Assembly: GCF_900105155.1 (NCBI RefSeq)
Contig: NZ_LT629762.1
Coordinates: forward strand, 3,463,501-3,527,500
Direction: 5' to 3'
Length of the DNA stretch: 64,000 nucleotides
Source of the DNA: Pseudomonas prosekii
GTDB lineage: Bacteria; Pseudomonadota; Gammaproteobacteria; Pseudomonadales; Pseudomonadaceae
Under the pieces are notes generated by a model that worked only from the letters and a program-made list of their open reading frames with translations, made no database searches and was not told the origin of the DNA. The translations under genes were made by a program, and so were the position numbers. Below are positions 7,701-18,919 of this stretch, piece after piece; position 1 is the first letter of the stretch, and each line of letters begins with the position of its first letter.

Positions 7701-8493
7701 AGAACGTCCGGTGATCGAGGACGTTGCCGACCCAATGTTCCTGAATCGCGCTGATTTCGCTGGCGCTCATGTCCGCCAGCACTTTGTCGAGAATGCCCAC
7801 GAGGATTTTGTTGTTGGCCGGCACGGCCATCGCCAGTTGATAGCGATAGGGCGTTTCGCCGCTGACGTAGAGGCCATCAAGCTTGAGTTGGCGCAGGCTC
7901 CAGACGCTGGAGGCAAGGTCTCCGACCACCGCGTCGACTTCATCGGTGGCCAGCGCTTGCAGCGCCGAACTGACGTTGGGCATCGCCACCAGATTCAGGT
8001 CCGGGTGATGCGTGCGCAGCAGTTCGTGCGGCGCATAGTTTTCCACCACGGCGATTTTCAGCCCGTACAGTTCCTCGATCTTGCGCGGTTGAGGGCCGCC
8101 GACGTGGGCGAGGATGACAATCGGGAAATCCAGGTAGGGGCGGGTAAATGACAGGTAACTCTGGCGTTCGGGCGTCGACATGATGCCCGGCAGCAGGTCC
8201 AGTTTGCCCTGTTTGACTTGTTCCAGAACCACGGTCCAACTGACCGGTTCGATCGGTGTGAGTTTGATGTCCAGGCGCTGGCGAATGACGTTGATGTAGT
8301 CGGCCGCCAAGCCCTGATAACGGTTGTGTTCGTCGCGGAATTCGAACGGCGGCCACGACGCATCGACACCCAGGCGCAAGTCCGGGTGAGCCGCTAGCCA
8401 GCTACGTTCTTCGTCGGTCAGAGTCAGCGCGCCAGCCGTTGCGGTCCAGGTCATCAGCGACAGCAAAAAAAGCACGGTCGGCAATCTGGGCAT
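4747..8493 (-). CDS. rmcA: RmcA-type c-di-GMP enzyme: periplasmic sensor, four PAS, GGDEF and EAL
   Basis: A 1248-residue membrane protein. The start is taken at the ATG at 8493, which gives a signal peptide (MPRLPTVLFLLSLMTWTATA); the open frame continues upstream to 8619. Domains in order: periplasmic SBP_bac_3/Venus flytrap (about 30-260), one TM helix (about 270-290), four PAS domains (about 305-800), GGDEF and EAL. The GGDEF motif is intact with an RxxD inhibitory site five residues before it (RDID). EAL is intact (GAEALIRW, DDFGTGYSS, KIDQSF, EGVE). It occupies the same place beside rpoD as P. aeruginosa PA0575 (RmcA), which tunes c-di-GMP to redox state and phenazines in biofilms. Whether this host uses the same input is unknown. 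Confidence 0.9.
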   Translation of the reverse strand: MPRLPTVLFLLSLMTWTATAGALTLTDEERSWLAAHPDLRLGVDASWPPFEFRDEHNRYQGLAADYINVIRQRLDIKLTPIEPVSWTVVLEQVKQGKLDLLPGIMSTPERQSYLSFTRPYLDFPIVILAHVGGPQPRKIEELYGLKIAVVENYAPHELLRTHHPDLNLVAMPNVSSALQALATDEVDAVVGDLASSVWSLRQLKLDGLYVSGETPYRYQLAMAVPANNKILVGILDKVLADMSASEISAIQEHWVGNVLDHRTFWSDLLVYGLPGLLILFTVLAVVIRINRRLSSEIARRIDLEQELRSSEYHYRGLVESLSAIAWEARISDFTYSYVSPHAEDLLGYPLSHWLIPGFWRNIIHPADLTRAQNFCDHEVLSGRDHSVDYRVITADGRCLWVRDIVSLIEHGHEPVLRGLMIDISDAKRTEEALRLSEQKFASVFQQCPDILVIARLSDGCLLEVNEAFEEQIGLKASDVIGQTATNLNIWGIPGVGPGLLQRLQAGSIRNLEMPFRRNNGQVFTGLISAEPFDLDETPALVVVVRDISQLKETQQQLQTSEEKFAKAFHASPDGLLLSRQSDGMLLEVNEGFSRITGFNSAMSVDRSTLDLGIWVNLNERKHMLDLLHRDGFVRDFSCHIRRNDGQIRLCEVSSRPLPIGDEDCMLTIARDITERHLMQEKLQQAATVFESTAEGVLITDTQQHISAVNRAFTEITGYSESEALGHTPRLLASGLHDSAFYAAMWHQLTDEGHWQGEISNRRKNGELYPSWLTISAVRNREQFITHFVAVFADISSLKHAQAKLDYQAHHDPLTGLPNRTLFESRLLTALNNQQENGGQGAVLFLDLDRFKHINDSLGHPVGDLLLKGIAVRLKEQLRDIDTVARLGGDEFIILLPGLQQATDADHIANKLLNCFAAPFQAGEHEFFISASIGSSLYPKDGCDVATLVKNADAAMYRSKAKGRNRVESYTRDLTAQASERVALEHELRRAIERNELHLYYQPKISLDDHRLVGAEALIRWRHPTFGDVPPEHFIPLAEENGMILQIGDWVLETACRQMFEWNQVYESLGPLSVNLAGAQLRQPNLLGRIEQLLRDNRLKPGFLQLEITENFIMSQAEEALAVLHQLKHLGVQLAIDDFGTGYSSLSYLKRLPLDILKIDQSFVRGLPDDPHDAAIVRAIIALGRSMQFTIIAEGVETQAQQQFLAAEGCEQIQGYIVSLPLPPEEFAATFLRIAVSDFSDSTAEKPSL

Positions 8494-8582
8494 AACGGTC
8501 TCGTTATGGCTCGGGGGAATGTTTCGAGTGTAGACGGGCAATTCGGCAGGAGGGTGGTGCGGGGGATTTAATCTGTAGAAAG

Positions 8583-8610
8583 CAAAACCCCCGGCCTGGG
8601 CCGGGGGTTC
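8583..8610 (-). terminator. Terminator of rpoD
   Basis: On the minus strand ACCCCCGGCC-CA-GGCCGGGGGT is followed by TTTTGCTTT. It lies 6 bp after the rpoD stop and separates it from rmcA. Confidence 0.85.
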
Positions 8611-8615
8611 TGTGA

Positions 8616-10466
<1,851 letters not shown>

Positions 10467-10533
10467 AACACCCTATCCACTGAAGGTCTTGGCGGGCAAA
10501 AAACAAGCCGAGGATTATACCTGAGCTATGACC

Positions 10534-12510
10534 TCACGCGCCAGTTGAGGTCGGGGTTGATACAGCCATATTGCGTTTTAATAGGTCGCGCATCTGATTT
10601 GCGATCTGATTTGCTTCCTCCGCGGTCAGTCCTGGCTGCCTTGCTTTTCTGATTAGTGCTTCCAGGCTATCCGTGTGTTGAGCGGCTGATAACCTAGTAA
10701 TGGTGTCTAAAAACTGTTGTTCAAGGTTGTTGCCGTCAATCAACCATTCCTTTTCCGCCAGAGCCTTGAGCAATTTGCCCTGTTCGGTCCCGTGCCATCG
10801 GGCCATCAGCTGAATTGAGTTTAGCTTAGGATTTTTTTGCACGGCCCCGATCAGGGCTACCAGCAACTGCGCATACGTATTGCTTTCATTGGCGAAGTGG
10901 TCGGCGGTTTCTACCCGGCCGGCCAGGTCTGGATGATGAATCAGCGTACGTAAAGCGATCAGTGTTGGTGCTTCGACGGCGATCGGCGTGCGCGGGGCAC
11001 TTGGTTGATCGCGATCACCGCGCTTGCCGTTCTTATCCCAAGGCTTTTTGTCCCATTTCTTGCCGCCAGCGCCGGGTTTCTTTGGCGTCCATTCCTGCTG
11101 CGGCGCGTAGGCGTCTTGCGCTTGCGGCTGATGGTAGTCGCTGTAATCCGGCATCGCGTCGTAATCGATGCCCGGATCGTACGCGGGCGGCGCGTCCTGC
11201 GGAGCGCTGTGCACCAGTTGGCTCATCGCTTCGCCGGTCAGGCCGGTGATTTCGGTCAGACGCTGACGCATCAGGATGCGCAGGTTGGCGCCCGGGACTT
11301 TATCGATCAGCGGCGCCGCGAGGGTGGCCATGTGGGCCTTGCCTTCAAGCGAGCGCGGGTCCGATTCCTCGGTCAGTTGCTGGAAAAAATAATCTGCCAG
11401 CGGTTGCGCGTGTTGATTGATCCGCGCGCGAAAAGCGTCAGTGCCTTCCGAGCGAACCAGCGTATCCGGGTCTTCGCCCTCGGGCAGAAACAGAAAGCGT
11501 GCGCGTCGCCCGTCCTGCAGGCACGGCAGTGTGGCTTCGAGGGCTCGCCATGCGGCATTGCGGCCTGCCTGGTCGCCGTCGAAACAGAACAGCACGTTGG
11601 GCACGACGCGAAACAGTCGCTTCAAGTGCTCTTCGCTGGTCGCGGTGCCCAGGGTCGCCACGGCGTTGCGCAAGCCTTGCTGGGCGAGGGCGATAACGTC
11701 CATGTAGCCTTCGACGACGATGATTTCGTCGAGGTTGCGATTGTTCTTGCGCGCTTCATAGAGGCCGTAAAGCTCCTGGCCTTTATGGAATACCGGGGTT
11801 TCCGGCGAATTGAGGTATTTCGGTTTGTCGTCGCCCAGTACGCGACCGCCGAAAGCGATGATGCGCCCGCGACTGTCGCGGATCGGGAACATCACGCGAT
11901 CGCGGAAGCGGTCATAGCGTTTGCCGGTTTCGGCGTTCTCAATCAGCAGTCCGGCGTCGACCATGGCTTTTTGTTGCAGGGTGTCGCTGCTCAAGTGCTT
12001 GAACAGATTGTCCCAGCCCGGCGGGGCGAAGCCGAGGCCGAAGTCGCGGGCGATTTCACCAGTCAGGCCGCGGCCCTTCAAATAGTCCACGGCGGCTTTG
12101 CGCGAGGGATGGCTTTTCAGCGCCTGCCGGTAAAAATCAGCGGCGGCGGTGAGCAGCGGGTACAGCGGCGAATCGGTCGGTTGCCGCGGTTTATGCGGGC
12201 GGCCGCTCTCTTCGCGAGGTATTTCCATGCCGGCGGCTTTGGCCAGTTCTTCGACGGCCTGGACGAAATCCAGGTTGTCGTGGTCCATCATGAAGCCGAG
12301 GGCGTTGCCGCCAGCGCCGCAACCAAAGCAGTAATAGAACTGTTTGTCGGGGCTTACGCTGAAGGACGGGGTTTTCTCTTTGTGAAACGGGCAGCAGGCG
12401 GTGTAGTTCTTGCCGGCTTTTTTCATTTGCAGGCGAGAGCTGACCACGTCGACGATGTCGGTACGGTTCAGAAGGTCGTCAATGAAGCTCTGGGGAATTA
12501 GCCCGGCCAT
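10534..12510 (-). CDS. dnaG: DNA primase
   Basis: A 658-residue primase that makes RNA primers for replication. The N-terminal CHC2-type zinc site is visible at about 40-65 (CPFH, then CFGCG). The catalytic core carries TOPRIM motifs (IIVVEGYMDVIAL and CFDGDQAGRNA). The C-terminal DnaB-binding domain follows a Pro/Gly/Lys-rich linker at about 440-500. It sits between rpsU and rpoD as in the classical macromolecular synthesis operon. Confidence 0.97.
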   Translation of the reverse strand: MAGLIPQSFIDDLLNRTDIVDVVSSRLQMKKAGKNYTACCPFHKEKTPSFSVSPDKQFYYCFGCGAGGNALGFMMDHDNLDFVQAVEELAKAAGMEIPREESGRPHKPRQPTDSPLYPLLTAAADFYRQALKSHPSRKAAVDYLKGRGLTGEIARDFGLGFAPPGWDNLFKHLSSDTLQQKAMVDAGLLIENAETGKRYDRFRDRVMFPIRDSRGRIIAFGGRVLGDDKPKYLNSPETPVFHKGQELYGLYEARKNNRNLDEIIVVEGYMDVIALAQQGLRNAVATLGTATSEEHLKRLFRVVPNVLFCFDGDQAGRNAAWRALEATLPCLQDGRRARFLFLPEGEDPDTLVRSEGTDAFRARINQHAQPLADYFFQQLTEESDPRSLEGKAHMATLAAPLIDKVPGANLRILMRQRLTEITGLTGEAMSQLVHSAPQDAPPAYDPGIDYDAMPDYSDYHQPQAQDAYAPQQEWTPKKPGAGGKKWDKKPWDKNGKRGDRDQPSAPRTPIAVEAPTLIALRTLIHHPDLAGRVETADHFANESNTYAQLLVALIGAVQKNPKLNSIQLMARWHGTEQGKLLKALAEKEWLIDGNNLEQQFLDTITRLSAAQHTDSLEALIRKARQPGLTAEEANQIANQMRDLLKRNMAVSTPTSTGA

Positions 12511-12942
12511 GGCGTTCTCGTCATCTGCGCTGAAACGGATCCAAAACGAACGGCGAACAAACGCGGGTCATTGGATGAGGCACACAGGAATGTGGCTCGA
12601 CCAGTGTCGTCTGCGTAATCGCTGTCGGGAAGTGTATCTGCCGAAAATCCACTGACGTTAGTACCAATCAGTATTCGACTGTTTGAAAGTATTGCGCTGA
12701 AATCCGCTGTGGCCAGTTGATGGCCCTCGGATCGCTCATAAGCGGGCACGCAAGAAGGTGCCTTGGGCTGATCGTCGTGAGAGGAATCAGTGGGTGTGCT
12801 CGTCAGTAGCCTTGGAAGGCTCGTCAGAAAAGACGTGCACCGCTGGCAAAAGAGCCAGGTCTGACGCTGTGAAGCAGATTTGTCTTGGTCGCGTCTGCGA
12901 CTTTGACGGTGAAGCATCAAGCGATTTCCGCAAATGCCATTA
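12511..12942. other. Non-coding gap between rpsU and dnaG
   Basis: About 430 bp without a supportable gene. The open frame at 12498-12920 on the minus strand overlaps the dnaG start and has unusual composition (Ser/Arg-rich, no recognisable motif). In P. aeruginosa, as I recall, a YqeY/GatB-like gene (PA0578) lies between rpsU and dnaG; nothing like it is present here. The segment probably carries the promoter region of dnaG-rpoD. Confidence 0.5.
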
Positions 12943-12968
12943 GCCCGGCTGAGGGCCGGGCTTGGCAG
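12943..12968 (-). terminator. Hairpin after rpsU, probable partial terminator
   Basis: The stem AGCCCGGC/GCCGGGCT with loop CCTCA lies just after the rpsU stop on the minus strand. No long T tract follows, so it may attenuate rather than stop readthrough into dnaG, as the internal terminator of this operon does in E. coli. Confidence 0.5.
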
Positions 12969-12992
12969 AAGCTTGCTACGAACGTCTGTGTA

Positions 12993-13208
12993 TTAGTACA
13001 GACGAACGGCGCGGCGCTGTTCGCGCTGTACTTTCTTGGCGTGACGCTTAACAGCGGCTGCTGCTTTGCGCTTACGCTCAGAAGTTGGCTTCTCGTAAAA
13101 TTCGCGGCTACGAACTTCAGCCAGTACACCGGCTTTTTCGCAGGAGCGCTTGAAACGACGCAGAGCTACGTCGAAGGGTTCGTTCTCTTTTACTTTGACG
13201 GCTGGCAT
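12993..13208 (-). CDS. rpsU: 30S ribosomal protein S21
   Basis: 71 residues, exactly the family length, with the strongly basic pattern ([18 protein letters not shown], then [17 protein letters not shown]). It belongs to the small subunit and helps initiation. It is first gene of the macromolecular synthesis cluster and is divergent from tsaD across a 199-bp shared promoter region. Confidence 0.98.
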
Positions 13209-13407
13209 CCAGAGCTACCTTCATTCATTACCGGGGTCAACATCCTCGCGGCAAAAGAGCACTTGAAGACGTCGGTTTTTAAGGGTTGCGGATGTTAACT
13301 CCTCATCGACCGGAATGCAAAGCCTCTGATCGAAAACCGCTAGTCGGGGCATCCCATGGCGACTATTATGCGCGCCTTCGAATTCAGCCTAAACAAGGCG
13401 CAAACCC

Positions 13408-14433
13408 ATGCTAGTACTGGGATTAGAAACCTCCTGCGATGAAACCGGTGTCGCATTATATGACAGTGAGCGCGGGCTGCTCGCCGACGCGCTGTTCAGC
13501 CAGATTGACCTGCACCGCGCCTATGGTGGCGTAGTGCCGGAGCTGGCCTCGCGTGACCACGTCAAGCGCATGCTGCCCTTGATTCGTCAGGTGTTGGCCG
13601 AGGCTGACTGCGTGCCGACCGAGATCGACGCCATCGCTTATACCGCGGGTCCGGGCCTGGTCGGGGCGCTGCTGGTCGGCGCGTCCTGTGCTCAGGCGCT
13701 GGCGTTTGCCTGGGGCATTCCGGCCCTCGGCGTGCACCACATGGAAGGCCATTTGCTGGCGCCGATGTTGGAGTCGCAACCGCCGCAATTCCCGTTCGTC
13801 GCTTTGTTGGTGTCGGGCGGACATACGCAGCTGGTTCAGGTCGACGGCATTGGCCAATACACGTTGTTGGGCGAGACCCTCGACGATGCCGCCGGCGAAG
13901 CGTTCGACAAGACTGCGAAGATGATGGGCCTGAATTATCCGGGCGGTCCGGAAATCGCGCGTCTGGCTGAACAGGGCGTGGCCGGACGTTTCACATTTCC
14001 GCGACCAATGTGCGATCGGCCGGGGCTGGCCTTCAGTTTCAGCGGTTTGAAAACCTTTGCGCTGAACACCTGGCAGCAATGCGTCAGCGCCGGGGACGAC
14101 AGCGAGCAAGCCCGTTGCGACATCTCGCTGGCGTTCCAGCAGGCCGTGGTGGAGACTTTGACCATCAAGTGCAAGCGCGCCCTGAAAGCGGCGGGCATGC
14201 GTCGTCTGGTGATTGCCGGCGGCGTCAGCGCCAACAAGGCATTGCGCACGTCGCTGGAGAAAATGCTCGGCGATATGCAGGGTGACGTGTTTTACGCGCG
14301 TCCCGAATTCTGCACCGACAACGGCGCGATGATTGCGTTTGCCGGTTGCCAGCGTTTGCAGGCCGGTCAGCACGAAAGCCTGGCGATCAGCGTGCAGGCA
14401 CGCTGGCCGATGGAGCAATTGTCGGCGCTGTAA
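13408..14433 (+). CDS. tsaD: tRNA N6-threonylcarbamoyladenosine transferase TsaD
   Basis: A 341-residue Kae1/Gcp ASKHA protein. It transfers the threonylcarbamoyl group to A37 of ANN-decoding tRNAs together with TsaB and TsaE. Visible signatures are [15 protein letters not shown] at the N-terminus, the metal-binding HHMEGH at about 110-115, the SGGHTQL loop, and [10 protein letters not shown]. The start ATG follows an AAGG sequence. It is monocistronic and divergent from rpsU, the order usual in gammaproteobacteria. Confidence 0.97.
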   Translation: MLVLGLETSCDETGVALYDSERGLLADALFSQIDLHRAYGGVVPELASRDHVKRMLPLIRQVLAEADCVPTEIDAIAYTAGPGLVGALLVGASCAQALAFAWGIPALGVHHMEGHLLAPMLESQPPQFPFVALLVSGGHTQLVQVDGIGQYTLLGETLDDAAGEAFDKTAKMMGLNYPGGPEIARLAEQGVAGRFTFPRPMCDRPGLAFSFSGLKTFALNTWQQCVSAGDDSEQARCDISLAFQQAVVETLTIKCKRALKAAGMRRLVIAGGVSANKALRTSLEKMLGDMQGDVFYARPEFCTDNGAMIAFAGCQRLQAGQHESLAISVQARWPMEQLSAL

Positions 14434-14468
14434 CGGCGGGCGAGATGAGCGGGGCTCATGGGCGGTAT

Positions 14469-15038
14469 TTAAAAATGCCGTTCGCGCCCGGCAAACAGGT
14501 CGCGTAGATTGCCGCGATGACGCCAGACGATCAGCGCCGTGAGTGCGCTCATCGGCAGCAGCGCCGCCGGTTCCTGCCAGGCCAGCAGCGGCAGGGTCAG
14601 CGGCGTGGCAATCAGCGCCGCCAGTGAGCTGGTGCGGGTCAGGTAGAACGTCAGCAGCCACGCGCACACCGCCAACAGTGCGGCGGGCGGGTAGAGGCCC
14701 AGCAGCATGCCGGCGGCGGTGGCGACACCTTTGCCGCCGCGAAAGCGGAAGTACAGCGGGAACAGGTGACCGATCACGGCGCACACGCCAATCCAGGCCT
14801 GTTCTTGCACTGAGAGGCCGGCAGCAGCGGCGATCAGCACCGGCACCAAGCCTTTGCACAGGTCGCCGAGCAAGGTCAGGACGGCGAGTTTTTTGCCGGC
14901 CAGACGCAACATGTTGGTGGCGCCGGCATTGCCCGAGCCACTCATTCGCGGATCCGGATTACCGGTCAGGCGGCTGAGCAAAATGGCGAAGGACAGCGAG
15001 CCGAGCAGGTAGGCGAAGGTCGCCAATAACCAAAACAT
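14469..15038 (-). CDS. plsY: Acyl-phosphate:glycerol-3-phosphate acyltransferase PlsY
   Basis: A 189-residue, very hydrophobic inner-membrane protein with about five TM segments. It carries the PlsY motifs [12 protein letters not shown], the conserved S-G-N-A-G-A-T-N near 35-42 and F-R-G-G-K-G-V-A-T near 98-106. It makes lysophosphatidate from acyl-phosphate, the first step of phospholipid synthesis. It converges on tsaD and is divergent from folB. Confidence 0.96.
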   Translation of the reverse strand: MFWLLATFAYLLGSLSFAILLSRLTGNPDPRMSGSGNAGATNMLRLAGKKLAVLTLLGDLCKGLVPVLIAAAAGLSVQEQAWIGVCAVIGHLFPLYFRFRGGKGVATAAGMLLGLYPPAALLAVCAWLLTFYLTRTSSLAALIATPLTLPLLAWQEPAALLPMSALTALIVWRHRGNLRDLFAGRERHF

Positions 15039-15112
15039 GCTAACTATTCCGGGCGAGGACGCCCTGATTCTAACGGCGCAATGCGCCCTTGTCGTGCAGC
15101 GGAGAAAAGTGC

Positions 15113-15469
15113 TTGGACAGAGTGTTTATCGAGGGCCTGGAAGTCGACACCGTAATCGGTGCCTACGACTGGGAGCGCGGCATCCGCCAGTGCCTGCGAC
15201 TTGATCTGAGCTTCGCTTGGGACAATCGCCCGGCAGCCGCGGGTGATGACCTGACCCTGGCGCTCGATTACGCGAGCGTTTCCTCGCGGATCCAGGCGTT
15301 CGCCGAGCAGGCGCGATTTCAGTTGGTCGAGACCTTTGCCGAACGTTTGGTGGAAGTGTTGATGAGCGAATTCAAGATCACCTGGGTGCGCCTCAAGCTG
15401 ACCAAGCCCGGCGCGGTGCCGGCGGCCACGGGTGGCGTGGGCGTGGAGATCGAGCGCGGATGTCGCTGA
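15113..15469 (+). CDS. folB: Dihydroneopterin aldolase
   Basis: A 118-residue enzyme of folate synthesis that converts dihydroneopterin to 6-hydroxymethyl-dihydropterin and glycolaldehyde. The start is taken at a TTG (15113), giving M-D-R-V-F-I-E-G, because GGAG at 15101-15104 is spaced 8 bp from it; the open frame extends 8 codons further without ribosome-site support. Family features are V-I-G-x-x-x-W-E-R and the Tyr/Glu active-site region ([14 protein letters not shown]). It overlaps folK by 10 bp. Confidence 0.93.
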   Translation: MDRVFIEGLEVDTVIGAYDWERGIRQCLRLDLSFAWDNRPAAAGDDLTLALDYASVSSRIQAFAEQARFQLVETFAERLVEVLMSEFKITWVRLKLTKPGAVPAATGGVGVEIERGCR

Positions 15470-15978
15470 CTCAGGTTTACCTCGGGCTCGGGAGCAATAT
15501 CGAGCGCGAAGCCCATTTGCAGGCAGGCCTGGAAGCGCTCGCGGGTTTTCTGGTGGATATCCGCTGCTCGGCGGTGTTTGAAAGCCAGCCGGTGGGAATC
15601 AAAAGCGGTCCGTTCTTCAACTTCGTGGTCTCGGCTTACACCGATTTGCCGCTGATGGAGTTGGACCGCCGACTCAAATTCATCGAAGCGGACAACGGCC
15701 GTTATGCGCCGGACCGCAAGGGTTTGCCGCTGGATATCGACGTGTTGTTGTTCGGCGATCAGGTGGGCAACTTCGACGGTTTGATCCTGCCCCGAGCCGA
15801 AATTCTGAAAAACGCCTTTGTGCTGTGGCCGTTGTCGCTGATTGCGCCGGACCGAGTGCATCCGGGTGTAGGCAAAAGCTTCGCGACGTTGTGGGCCGAG
15901 GCGCAGATTGATCAGGTGTTGGCGCCGGTGGCGTTTGAGTGGCGTGGGCAGCAGCTGACGCCTTCAGATTTGTTGTGA
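15460..15978 (+). CDS. folK: 6-Hydroxymethyl-7,8-dihydropterin pyrophosphokinase
   Basis: A 172-residue enzyme that pyrophosphorylates the FolB product with ATP. Signatures are YLGLGSNI at the N-terminus, the P-V-G-I-K-S-G-P-F-F-N segment, and the metal-binding L-P-L-D-I-D-V-L-L-F-G near 85-95. Its ATG lies inside folB, so the two consecutive folate steps are translationally coupled. Confidence 0.96.
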   Translation: MSLTQVYLGLGSNIEREAHLQAGLEALAGFLVDIRCSAVFESQPVGIKSGPFFNFVVSAYTDLPLMELDRRLKFIEADNGRYAPDRKGLPLDIDVLLFGDQVGNFDGLILPRAEILKNAFVLWPLSLIAPDRVHPGVGKSFATLWAEAQIDQVLAPVAFEWRGQQLTPSDLL

Positions 15979-15990
15979 GGCGGGTGACGC

Positions 15991-16061
15991 TTTCGCGGGC
16001 AAGCCTCGCTCCTACAGGGTTTAGCGCAGAACCTGTAGGAGCAAGGCTTGCCCGCGAAGCT
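15991..16061. repeat. REP pair (GGCTTGCCCGCGAA type)
   Basis: Two inverted copies, TTCGCGGGCAAGCCTCGCTC at 15992 and the reverse half ending GCTTGCCCGCGAAGC at 16060, each with a GTAGGAGC-like flank. They lie in the convergent folK/cca gap. Confidence 0.85.
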
Positions 16062-16063
16062 TT

Positions 16064-17293
16064 TCAAACAGACGCCGCGTCCTTGTAGGCCTTCAGCACC
16101 TTCAACCGCTCGCGCTTGATCGCCTCACCCAATTCCGGTCCCTTGAAACCCTTCTCCAGCAATGGCTGAACCGCCACGCCGCGCGCAGCACTCGCCGCGC
16201 CGCGCAAATAATCCGCTTGTGGATAACTTCTCTGTTCCAGACCTTTGCGCCCGCGCGCATCCATCTCACAGGCGACCACAAACTCTTCAAACCGCTGTGG
16301 CCGCCGGTACACATCAAAACTCTGCAGCAACTCCAGCAACGTTGACGCTTTCAGCTCCAGCGCGCGGTGGCCGTGGGTGTGATATTGGCCAACCAGCAAA
16401 GCCAATTCCTGACAATCCTTCGGCGCCTTGAAGCGTTCGTTGACCGCTTTGATCAGCTTCAGCCCCGTGTGTTCATGGGCAATATGCCGAGGCCAGTCTT
16501 TTTCCGGGGTCAGGCCTTTGCCGAGATCGTGCAGCAGGCAGGCCCAGCGCACGGTCAGCGGTTGCTTGTGCAGTGCCGCTTGCTCCAGCACGCTCAAAGT
16601 GTGCACGCCGGTATCGATTTCCGGGTGGTGCGCTTCGGGTTGCGGCACGCCGAACAGCGCATCGACTTCCGGCAGCAGCACCTTCAGCGCACCGCATTCA
16701 CGCAAGACTTGGATAAACACCTGTGGCTGATCTTCCATCAGCGCGCGGGAGATTTCTTTCCAGCTGCGTTCCGCAGTCAGTGCCTCCAATTCGCCGGAAT
16801 CACTGAGCTGGCGCATCAACTCCAATGTCTCTGGCGCGACTTTAAAACCGAGCCCGGCATAACGCGCAGCGAAGCGTGCAACGCGCAGTACTCTGAGCGG
16901 ATCTTCGGCGAACGCGGGGGAAACGTGACGAAGCACGCGCGCGGCGAGATCGCGCTGGCCATGGTACGGATCGGTCAGATTCAGCTGATCATCTTCGGCC
17001 ATGGCATTGATTGTCAGGTCGCGGCGAATCAGGTCTTCTTCGAGGGTGACTTCAGGGCTGGCGTGAAAAACGAAGCCGCCGTAACCGCGACCGCTCTTGC
17101 GTTCGGTGCGGGCGAGGGCGTATTCGTCGCCGGTTTTCGGGTCAAGGAACACCGGGAAATCCGACCCGACCGGGCGATAGCCCAACGCGAGCATTTCTTC
17201 GGCGGTAGCGCCGACCACCACTCGGTCAATGTCGGTGACCGGGATGCCCAGCAGGCGATCGCGTACGGCGCCGCCGACTTTATAAATCTGCAT
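16064..17293 (-). CDS. cca: Multifunctional CCA-adding tRNA nucleotidyltransferase
   Basis: A 409-residue class II nucleotidyltransferase that builds or repairs the tRNA 3' CCA. The N-terminal motif G-G-A-V-R-D and catalytic D-I-D are at residues about 7-23. The basic [10 protein letters not shown] motif follows. A C-terminal HD phosphohydrolase domain (CLLHDLGKG, then HEHTG) marks the E. coli-type bifunctional form. It lies downstream of spoVR with a 63-bp gap. Confidence 0.96.
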   Translation of the reverse strand: MQIYKVGGAVRDRLLGIPVTDIDRVVVGATAEEMLALGYRPVGSDFPVFLDPKTGDEYALARTERKSGRGYGGFVFHASPEVTLEEDLIRRDLTINAMAEDDQLNLTDPYHGQRDLAARVLRHVSPAFAEDPLRVLRVARFAARYAGLGFKVAPETLELMRQLSDSGELEALTAERSWKEISRALMEDQPQVFIQVLRECGALKVLLPEVDALFGVPQPEAHHPEIDTGVHTLSVLEQAALHKQPLTVRWACLLHDLGKGLTPEKDWPRHIAHEHTGLKLIKAVNERFKAPKDCQELALLVGQYHTHGHRALELKASTLLELLQSFDVYRRPQRFEEFVVACEMDARGRKGLEQRSYPQADYLRGAASAARGVAVQPLLEKGFKGPELGEAIKRERLKVLKAYKDAASV

Positions 17294-17356
17294 AAAAAAC
17301 CTCCGTTAGCGCGACAGAATAACCGTTGCATCGCGCTTTCGGAGGTACAAAACCAA

Positions 17357-18919
17357 TCAAAGATGAATGACAGCCAAGTCCAGCCGACCGTAATCGCCCT
17401 CGGCGTGTTCGCTTCTGGGCGGAACATGGTGGGTTTTCGTCACTTGGTCGCCTTGCAGGGTTTCCAGATGAATGTCGAAGCCCCACAAGCGATGCAAGTG
17501 TTTGAGCACTTCTTCGGTGGACTCGCCTAGCGGTTTGCGGTCGTGTTGCTGGTGGCGCAGGGTCAGCGAGCGATCACCACGCCGGTCGATGCTGTAGATC
17601 TGCACGTTAGGTTCGCGATTGCCCAAATTGTATTGCGCGGCCAGGGTTTCGCGGATGGTCCGGTAACCGGGTTCATCGTGAATGGCCGGGACCAGCAGAT
17701 CATCCTTCTGGTCATCATCGAGAATGCTGAACAGCTTGAGGTCGCGGATCACCTGGGGCGACAGGTATTGCAGGATGAAACTCTCATCCTTGAAGCTGCT
17801 CATGGCGAACTTGATGGTCGACAGCCAATCGGTGCCGGCAATGTCCGGGAACCAGCGGTAATCCTCTTCGGTCGGGTGCTCGCACATACGCCGGATGTCG
17901 CGGTACATGGCAAAACCCAGTGCGTAGGGGTTGATGCCGCTGTAGTAGGGACTGTCGAAACCGGGCTGCATCACCACGCTGGTGTGCGAGGTGAGGAATT
18001 CCATCATGAAGCCGTCAGTCACCAGGCCTTCGTCGTACAGGTCGTTCATCAGCGTGTAGTGCCAGAACGTCGCCCAGCCTTCGTTCATTACCTGTGTCTG
18101 GCGTTGCGGGTAGAAATACTGCGCGATCTTGCGCACGATCCGCACAATTTCCCGCTGCCACGGCTCCAGCAGCGGCGCGTGTTTTTCGATGAAGTACAGG
18201 ATGTTTTCCTGAGGTTCGGCGGGGAAGCGCGCGTTGTCCTTGTCGCTGTACTTGTCCGCGCCTTTGGGAATCGTGCGCCACAGGTCGTTGATCTGTTTCT
18301 GCAGATGCTCTTCACGATCCTTCTGCCGCCGCCGCTCTTCCTCGGCGGAAATCGGATAAGGACGTTTGTAACGGTCGACGCCGTAGTTCATCAAGGCGTG
18401 GCAAGAATCGAGCAAGTCTTCCACCGCGTCGATGCCGTGGCGCTCCTCGCACTGCATGATGTACTGCTTGGCAAACACCAGGTAATCGATGATCGAGCTG
18501 GCGTCGGTCCAGGTGCGGAACAGGTAATTGCCCTTGAAGAAGCTGTTATGGCCATAGCAGGCATGCGCCACGACCAGCGCCTGCATGCAGATGGTGTTTT
18601 CTTCCATCAAGTAGGCGATGCATGGATCGGAGTTGATCACGATCTCGTAGGCGAGGCCCATCTGACCGCGACTGTAGGATTTTTCGGTGCTGAGGAAGTG
18701 TTTGCCGTAGGACCAATGGTGATAGCCCAGCGGCATGCCGACAGAAGCGTAAGCGTCCATCATCTGTTCAGCGGTGATCACTTCAATCTGGTTGGGATAG
18801 GTATCCAGGGCGTAACGAGCCGCCAGACGACTGATTTCCTTGTCGTAGGCCTGGATCAGCTCAAACGTCCACTCGGAGCCGGTGGAAATGGGTTGGCGCT
18901 TCTGCTCTTTGGCGGTCAT
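17357..18919 (-). CDS. SpoVR family protein (YcgB-like)
   Basis: A 520-residue cytoplasmic protein matching the proteobacterial SpoVR/YcgB family over its full length ([37 protein letters not shown], with a His/Glu-rich core). No biochemical function is established. It nearly always sits with PrkA and a DUF444 protein, as here: it overlaps yeaH by 4 bp. The trio is stress- and nutrient-responsive in enterics. Confidence 0.9.
   Translation of the reverse strand: MTAKEQKRQPISTGSEWTFELIQAYDKEISRLAARYALDTYPNQIEVITAEQMMDAYASVGMPLGYHHWSYGKHFLSTEKSYSRGQMGLAYEIVINSDPCIAYLMEENTICMQALVVAHACYGHNSFFKGNYLFRTWTDASSIIDYLVFAKQYIMQCEERHGIDAVEDLLDSCHALMNYGVDRYKRPYPISAEEERRRQKDREEHLQKQINDLWRTIPKGADKYSDKDNARFPAEPQENILYFIEKHAPLLEPWQREIVRIVRKIAQYFYPQRQTQVMNEGWATFWHYTLMNDLYDEGLVTDGFMMEFLTSHTSVVMQPGFDSPYYSGINPYALGFAMYRDIRRMCEHPTEEDYRWFPDIAGTDWLSTIKFAMSSFKDESFILQYLSPQVIRDLKLFSILDDDQKDDLLVPAIHDEPGYRTIRETLAAQYNLGNREPNVQIYSIDRRGDRSLTLRHQQHDRKPLGESTEEVLKHLHRLWGFDIHLETLQGDQVTKTHHVPPRSEHAEGDYGRLDLAVIHL

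Noticed and set aside
12498..12920. 140-codon frame upstream of dnaG on the minus strand
   Set aside because: It overlaps the dnaG start, has no ribosome site or family motif, and has atypical codon use; it is not the YqeY expected in some relatives.
16367..17530. 387-codon frame on the plus strand
   Set aside because: Antisense to cca and the end of spoVR; no motif.
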